In this document: piece after piece, positions 8,120 through 11,838 of the stretch
Layout of the letters: every line of letters begins with the position of its first letter
Numbering within the stretch: the stretch's first letter is position 1
Source of the DNA: Patescibacteria group bacterium UBA6164
Lineage (GTDB): Bacteria > Patescibacteriota > Gracilibacteria > BD1-5 > UBA6164
Length of the DNA stretch: 11,838 nt
Assembly: GCA_002422305.1 (NCBI GenBank)
Contig: DIUG01000053.1
Location: forward strand, 1 to 11,838
Direction: 5' to 3'
Program-made: the position numbers and the translations under genes
The notes under the pieces: generated by a model
Told to the model about the DNA's origin: nothing
The model's input: the letters and a program-made list of their open reading frames with translations, nothing else
Database searches by the model: none

Positions 8120-8147
8120 TTGATTATATGATAAATACTTTGATAAT
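8120..8147 (+). promoter_or_regulatory. Candidate promoter for the secreted-protein cluster
   Basis: TTGATT (8120-8125), 16-nt spacer, GATAAT (8142-8147), directly after the hairpin. The transcript would start near 8154, ahead of the small ORF at 8178 and the CAP gene at 8284. Confidence 0.35.
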
Positions 8148-8177
8148 ATTAGATATTAATTATTAATTTAAGTATTT

Positions 8178-8267
8178 ATGAAAAAAATAATAGTAATTTT
8201 TATAACAATGGTCTTTACAATTTTATATTATTGGTTAATATTGAGTAACATATATATATTAAAATAA
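8178..8267 (+). CDS. Possible 29-aa hydrophobic peptide
   Basis: ATG at 8178 begins M-K-K-I-I-V-I-F-I-T-M-V-F-T-I-L-Y-Y-W-L-I-L and ends at TAA 8265-8267. It has two lysines followed by one hydrophobic span long enough to cross the membrane. The CAP gene starts 16 nt downstream. It could be a real membrane micropeptide, an upstream leader, or the remnant of a lost secreted gene's signal peptide. I cannot tell whether it is translated, and I know of no family. Confidence 0.35.
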   Translation: MKKIIVIFITMVFTILYYWLILSNIYILK

Positions 8268-8283
8268 TAATCTATAAAAAAAT

Positions 8284-9084
8284 ATGAAAAAAATCTTTAT
8301 ATTATTAATAATATTTTTATTTACTATTTATGATTCATATGCTATTGAAAATTATATAAATTGAAAAGAAAGAATACTAATAAATAAAATGAGCTCTAAA
8401 ATCAAAAAAAATATTGATGATAAAGGTCCAGAATATAAAAAAAATATAGAAAATAAAATAACAGAATTACAAAAAAATAACGAGTATAATGATAGGAATT
8501 TAAATATATTAGAAAATATAAAAAAAAATATTAATATAAAAGAATCTGATATAGAATATATTGAATATTATAAAAAATATAACATAGATTTTCAGGTAAT
8601 AAAGGATAAATGGCTACAATGGCATAATTATGAAAGAGATAAATTATGAAAGAGTTTATATACTTATGATGATAAACTTATAAAAACTGCATATGAATGG
8701 TCTCACATACAAAAAGATAAATGATATAGTACACATAAAAGAAATATAGGTGATTCCTACTATAATTATCCAAAAATAGAAAAATGGTTTAATGATAGAT
8801 GAGTTAAATGTGAAATTATTTGATGAATGACTATTACAGAAAGTATATGAAGACAATCATATAAATGTAGTGAAAATGATTGTACAGATAAATTAATATG
8901 ATGATTGCAAAAAGTCTTTAATATGTATATGAAAGAAAAATGATTAAAATATCCAAATAATGCTCATTACAGATCAATTATTAATAATGATTTGTCAAAA
9001 ATATGATTTGGTATTTCAATAAAACAAAATAAAAATCATTATGATTTTTATTTAACAACACATTATTGTACAAAATTTAAGTAA
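8284..9084 (+). CDS. Secreted CAP/SCP-domain protein
   Basis: A 266-aa protein. M-K-K-I-F-I-L-L-I-I-F-L-F-T-I is a signal peptide with a likely cut after D-S-Y-A (residue 20). Residues ~25-105 are a charged, probably coiled-coil stretch rich in Lys, Asn and Glu. Residues ~108-264 fit a CAP domain: W-H114-N-Y-E-R-D-K-L-G (the N-x-x-R-x-x-x-G start), A-Y-E-W-S, H151 (S-T-H-K-R), E186 (T-E-S-I-G, the G-E-N-I position), H228 (A-H-Y-R-S-I-I-N) and H260 (T-T-H-Y-C-T). Together these give the His/Glu cavity residues of the family. Cysteines in the second half probably form disulfides. CAP proteins are secreted and bind lipids, metals or other proteins; no single activity can be assigned. The next gene starts 25 nt downstream. 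Start chosen because it supplies the signal peptide. Confidence 0.8.
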
Positions 9085-9109
9085 TAATTTATAAAATAAC
9101 CTTTATATT

Positions 9110-10975
9110 ATGATAGATAAAAAAAAAATAGTACTATTTATTATTACTGTTATTTCAATTTTTATTAATATTAATTGAGTATATGCATTGTTAACATTAA
9201 ATAATAATGAGGTACAAAGATTAGAAGATTTTTGATATTCAATGTCAATTCCCTATAATACAGAAGCAATTTGTTTAGAAAGAAGAAATAGATATACTAA
9301 TGTAACATCTTCAAATTATAAAAGAACTGAATGCTTTAAAAAAGATAATTTATATTATTATTTTATATGTAATAACAGTAAAACTTGTAATTTAAGTACA
9401 ATGTTAGAATTATCAAATGTAAATAATGATATTACATCAAATAATCCATATAGAAATAGACTATCTCAAAGAATTATTTGAAAATCAGATTCAATATTAA
9501 ATGTGTTTAGACAAAAAAGAAATCAATTAAATGAAGTTAGATATATGGAATATCATAATAATTTTATATATAAAATAAGACAATTACTTATAACACATAG
9601 AACAAATAATCAAATAGTTTTGATATTAAATTATTTATTATTTGAATTAGATTTAATAGAATGTGAATTAACTTGAAATTGTAATACAATTTGAAACAAT
9701 GTTATTAATTGAGTGTGCTGAAGCTCACATTTAACTTCTAATACAATAGCACCAAATAGTAATTTATGTAGTTCTTGAACTGCAAGTACAGTAACTACAA
9801 ATACTTCAAATTTTATATGGTATTGTAATTGATCTAATTGATGAATATCTATAATTTGTAATGCTACAAAAACAAATACAACTCCGACTTCATGTAATCT
9901 ACCTTGGTGATGAAATATAAATAGTTGAGTAAGTATTAATGCTTATTTATCAAATATAGCAGTATCACCTACAACTTGTAATAGTATATCTCAAATAAGA
10001 ACTTGTAATAATTGAGTTTTATCATGAAATTATACTAATCAAAATTGTTCTGAACAAAATAATACTATACAAAATCCAGTTGTAGTTTCTGCAACAAATA
10101 TAACATCAACAAGTATAAATTGGAATTGGCAAATTGTACAAAATGCTACAAGATATGAATTTTCAACAAATAATTCAAATTGGGAAAATTTATGAAATGT
10201 ATTAACAAAAATAGAAAGTACATGAATATCTTGTGGGACAAATTATATAAGATACATAAGAGCTTGTAATAATAATGTTTGTTCAAATAGTGTGAGTATG
10301 ACTGCATCTAGTAGTTTATGTAATACTTATAATTGGGAATATTGAAATTATTGAGCTTGTAGTGTTTCTTTACCTATATTATGAAATTGGTCTTCTTGTT
10401 CTGTAAGTTGTTGATGATGAACAAGAACAAGAACTTGTAGTCCTGCAAATGGTATACAAACAAGAACATGAATATGTAGAAGAAATGATTGAGTAATAGT
10501 AGATAATAGTTATTGTTCTGGAAATCCTATAGTTTCTCAATCTTGTAATGTTGGTTGTAGTTGATACTTAACTAGTGAGGCTTGTAATACAAATGCTTGT
10601 GTACAACAAATAACATGTCCTGCTTGACAAAATTTTTCTTATTATAATTCTGCTTATACAGAAGCTCAACAATGATGAACACCTTGTACTGCTACAACTC
10701 CAGCTGGAGTTCATTCATCAACAGCTTGAGTTATAAGTGTAAATTGAAATCAAGCATCATCAAGTATTTTTTTATATTGTTGAAATGATTGACATTGGTA
10801 TTTTTGAGCATACACTTTTACTAATAAAAATCCTTCATTAACATCATATACTTCTAATATTGGGGCTTGATCTTTTTCTACATATAGTACTTCTGCTGTT
10901 AATCATAGAATAAGTCAAGCTATCTCAAATGGAGTTACTATTTATTCCGGTTGGTCATCTTGTAAAGCATATTAA
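9110..10975 (+). CDS. Large secreted Cys-rich protein with Fn3-like module and thrombospondin type 1 repeat
   Basis: A 621-aa protein. An N-terminal signal peptide (M-I-D-K-K-K then about 18 hydrophobic residues, cut near V-Y-A) leads into a helical Cys-poor part (to ~195). Residues ~203-253 are a C-G-S-S-H module (I-A-P-N-S-N-L-C-S-S-G-T-A-S ... W-Y-C-N-G-S-N-G-G ... C-N-A-T) of the same kind as in the pilin-like gene. An Fn3-like module follows (~325-400; S-I-N-W-N-W, A-T-R-Y-E-F-S, Y-I-R-Y-I-R-A-C-N). Residues 427-483 match a thrombospondin type 1 repeat: W427-S-S-C-S-V-S-C-G-G-G-T-R-T-R-T-C443, then S-Y-C-S-G-N, S-Q-S-C-N, C483. The GGG is three TGA codons. The C-terminal ~110 residues (Ser/Thr/Gly-rich, ending S-G-W-S-S-C-K-A-Y) are unrecognised. 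No membrane anchor follows the signal peptide, so it is probably released or held by partners. Likely adhesion or binding function; last gene before a terminator. Confidence 0.82.
10388..10558 (+). other. Thrombospondin type 1 repeat
   Basis: Residues 427-483 of the protein at 9110-10975 carry W-S-S-C-S-V-S-C-G-G-G-T-R-T-R-T-C and the later Cys set. The W-x-x-C-x-x-x-C-G-x-G-x-x-x-R-x-x-x-C pattern is the core of TSP1, best known from animal and apicomplexan adhesion proteins. The loop between C443 and the late cysteines is somewhat longer than in animal repeats. Confidence 0.78.
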
Positions 10976-10981
10976 AAAAAC

Positions 10982-11019
10982 TAAAAGTCATAAAAAATAA
11001 TTATTTTTTATGACTTTTA
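10982..11019. terminator. 38-bp perfect palindrome, terminator of the secreted-protein cluster
   Basis: Positions 10982-11019 read the same on both strands (TAAAAGTCATAAAAAATAA and its complement). The transcript folds into a long stem with a minimal loop, with a U6 run in the 3' arm, starting 7 nt after the stop codon at 10973-10975. The symmetry means it could stop transcription from either side. Confidence 0.7.
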
Positions 11020-11051
11020 ATGGTAATATAAAAAATATATGAATAAAAAAA

Positions 11052-11080
11052 TTGACATTATATTTTTTATATTGTATAAT
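11052..11080 (+). promoter_or_regulatory. Consensus sigma-70 promoter of the SH3b gene
   Basis: TTGACA (11052-11057), exactly 17 nt, TATAAT (11075-11080): both boxes and spacing are perfect consensus. Expected start near 11087, leaving a leader of about 27 nt before ATG 11114. It is the strongest promoter visible in the window and suggests high, little-regulated expression. Confidence 0.8.
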
Positions 11081-11113
11081 TAATCTAATATTTTATTTTA
11101 TATTAATTTAATT

Positions 11114-11838
11114 ATGAAAAAAATTGTTTCTTTAATAGTGTTTTTTACACTATTTATTAATATTAGTTTTGCTGAATATTTAGATGTTCTATATATTAAA
11201 AATAGTCCTTCTTTGGTAAGAGAGTTTCCAAAAATAAACTCAAATATAATATGAGAATTAAAAAGATGATATGTTGTAATAGATTATTGAGAAGTATCAA
11301 AACATTGGACAAAAGTAAAGTTAACTGATGGAAAAATATGATATATATTTAATTTTAATTTTGATAAAAATATAAAAAGTAAATATCAAGTTAATTGAAA
11401 TTATTGAAATATAACAAGAGCTACTTTACTAAAAAATTTACCTTCAGAAAAAGCTCATTCTACTTTTTGAGAATTATTTAAAGATGATACTTTTGAAGTT
11501 CTTCATTTAAATTATTTAAATAACTCATGGATAAAAGTAAAAATAACTAGCTGAAAAAAGAATTGAAAAATTTGATATATAAATAAAGAATATGCTAAAA
11601 CTTATTGTGATTACTCTTCTTTAAATAATATATTATTTAATACATTTGGTGAAAAAAATATACCTGATAGTACATATTGTTCTAAAATATTAAATTCATT
11701 AAATGGTACAAATAATACTAATGATGATGATTTTTTAGATAACCTATTTGATGAATTTAATAATGTACAAAATGAACCTATTAATACTAATGATGATAAT
11801 TTTTTAGATAATCTATTTGGTGAATTTAATAATGTACA
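11114..11838 (+). CDS. Secreted protein with two SH3b-like domains and an acidic tandem repeat (3' end outside window)
   Basis: 241 codons are visible. A signal peptide (M-K-K-I-V-S-L-I-V-F-F-T-L-F-I-N-I-S-F-A) is cut about residue 20. Two bacterial SH3-like modules follow: the first ~21-85 (E-Y-L-D-V-L-Y-I-K-N-S-P-S ... W-T-K-V-K-L ... K-I-G-Y-I-F), the second ~92-165 (T-R-A-T-L-L-K-N-L-P-S ... W-I-K-V-K-I ... K-I-G-Y-I). Such pairs usually bind peptidoglycan peptides or surface polymers. After a C-rich linker a 23-residue unit N-T-N-D-D-D-F-L-D-N-L-F-D-E-F-N-N-V-Q-N repeats at least once more up to the window edge. Tyr/Phe/Asp-rich repeats after SH3b domains are unknown to me. It has its own strong promoter and is separated from the upstream cluster by a terminator. 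Confidence 0.8.
11714..11838 (+). repeat. 69-bp in-frame tandem repeat (23 aa) in the SH3b protein
   Basis: Unit 1 is 11714-11782 and unit 2 starts at 11783 and runs off the window. Both encode N-T-N-D-D-(D/N)-F-L-D-N-L-F-(D/G)-E-F-N-N-V. The few base differences are partly silent, so the unit is under protein-level constraint or is recently duplicated. More copies may follow. Confidence 0.85.

Noticed and set aside
8128..8166. 12-codon ORF between the hairpin and the small peptide
   Set aside because: Too short, no hydrophobic or conserved feature, overlaps the candidate promoter.
8656..8856. Minus-strand ORF inside the CAP gene
   Set aside because: It is antisense to the CAP domain; Phe/Ile/Ser-rich shadow translation.
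1..11838. tRNA or rRNA genes, including a tRNA-Gly(UCA)
   Set aside because: I looked for GC-rich cloverleaf arms and conserved T-loop (GGTTCRA) blocks and saw none in the intergenic regions.

Overview
The window is strongly AT-rich and only makes sense if UGA is read as glycine (genetic code 25). In every recognisable gene, in-frame TGA falls on invariant glycines, for example the GGGG loop of threonine dehydratase, the S-A-G-N-H-A-Q-G motif, and the CGGG of a thrombospondin repeat. TGG is still used for tryptophan and TAA/TAG are the stops. This points to Patescibacteria (CPR) of the Absconditabacteria (SR1) or Gracilibacteria (BD1-5/GN02) group. No start codon is preceded by an obvious Shine-Dalgarno sequence.

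Layout. (1) 19-2265, minus strand: a large multi-domain type IV pilin-like gene. Its frame is cut once by TAA at 1267-1269, leaving a 332-aa pilin-like protein and an untranslated-looking but otherwise open C-terminal part (InlB-type repeat, Cys-rich modules, Fn3-like module, a 125-bp duplicated segment). (2) 2266-2487: divergent intergenic region with candidate promoters and two dyads. (3) 2488-8034, plus strand: a five-gene run with gaps of 12-48 nt: elp3 (tRNA wobble uridine modification), an EAL-domain c-di-GMP phosphodiesterase, a soluble histidine-kinase-like protein, ilvA (threonine dehydratase) and ridA (enamine/imine deaminase). It ends at a hairpin at 8065-8116. (4) 8178-10975, plus strand: a 29-aa hydrophobic peptide, a secreted CAP-domain protein and a secreted Cys-rich protein with a thrombospondin type 1 repeat, ending at a 38-bp perfect palindrome. 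(5) 11114 to the window end: a consensus promoter (TTGACA-17-TATAAT) drives a secreted SH3b-domain protein with an acidic tandem repeat, cut by the window edge.

How the parts fit. IlvA releases reactive 2-aminocrotonate/2-iminobutyrate, which RidA hydrolyses, so these two form a functional pair. The EAL protein and kinase, 12 nt apart, look like a signalling pair; a link to type IV pili is conceivable but is inference. The pilin-like protein and the TSP1 protein share two kinds of module (a Cys-rich ~50-aa repeat and an Fn3-like module), which suggests the organism shuffles adhesion modules between its pilus tip/surface and secreted proteins. Together the secreted proteins look like a surface or host-contact inventory, as expected for an epibiont or predator; that lifestyle is inferred from the group, not seen in the DNA.
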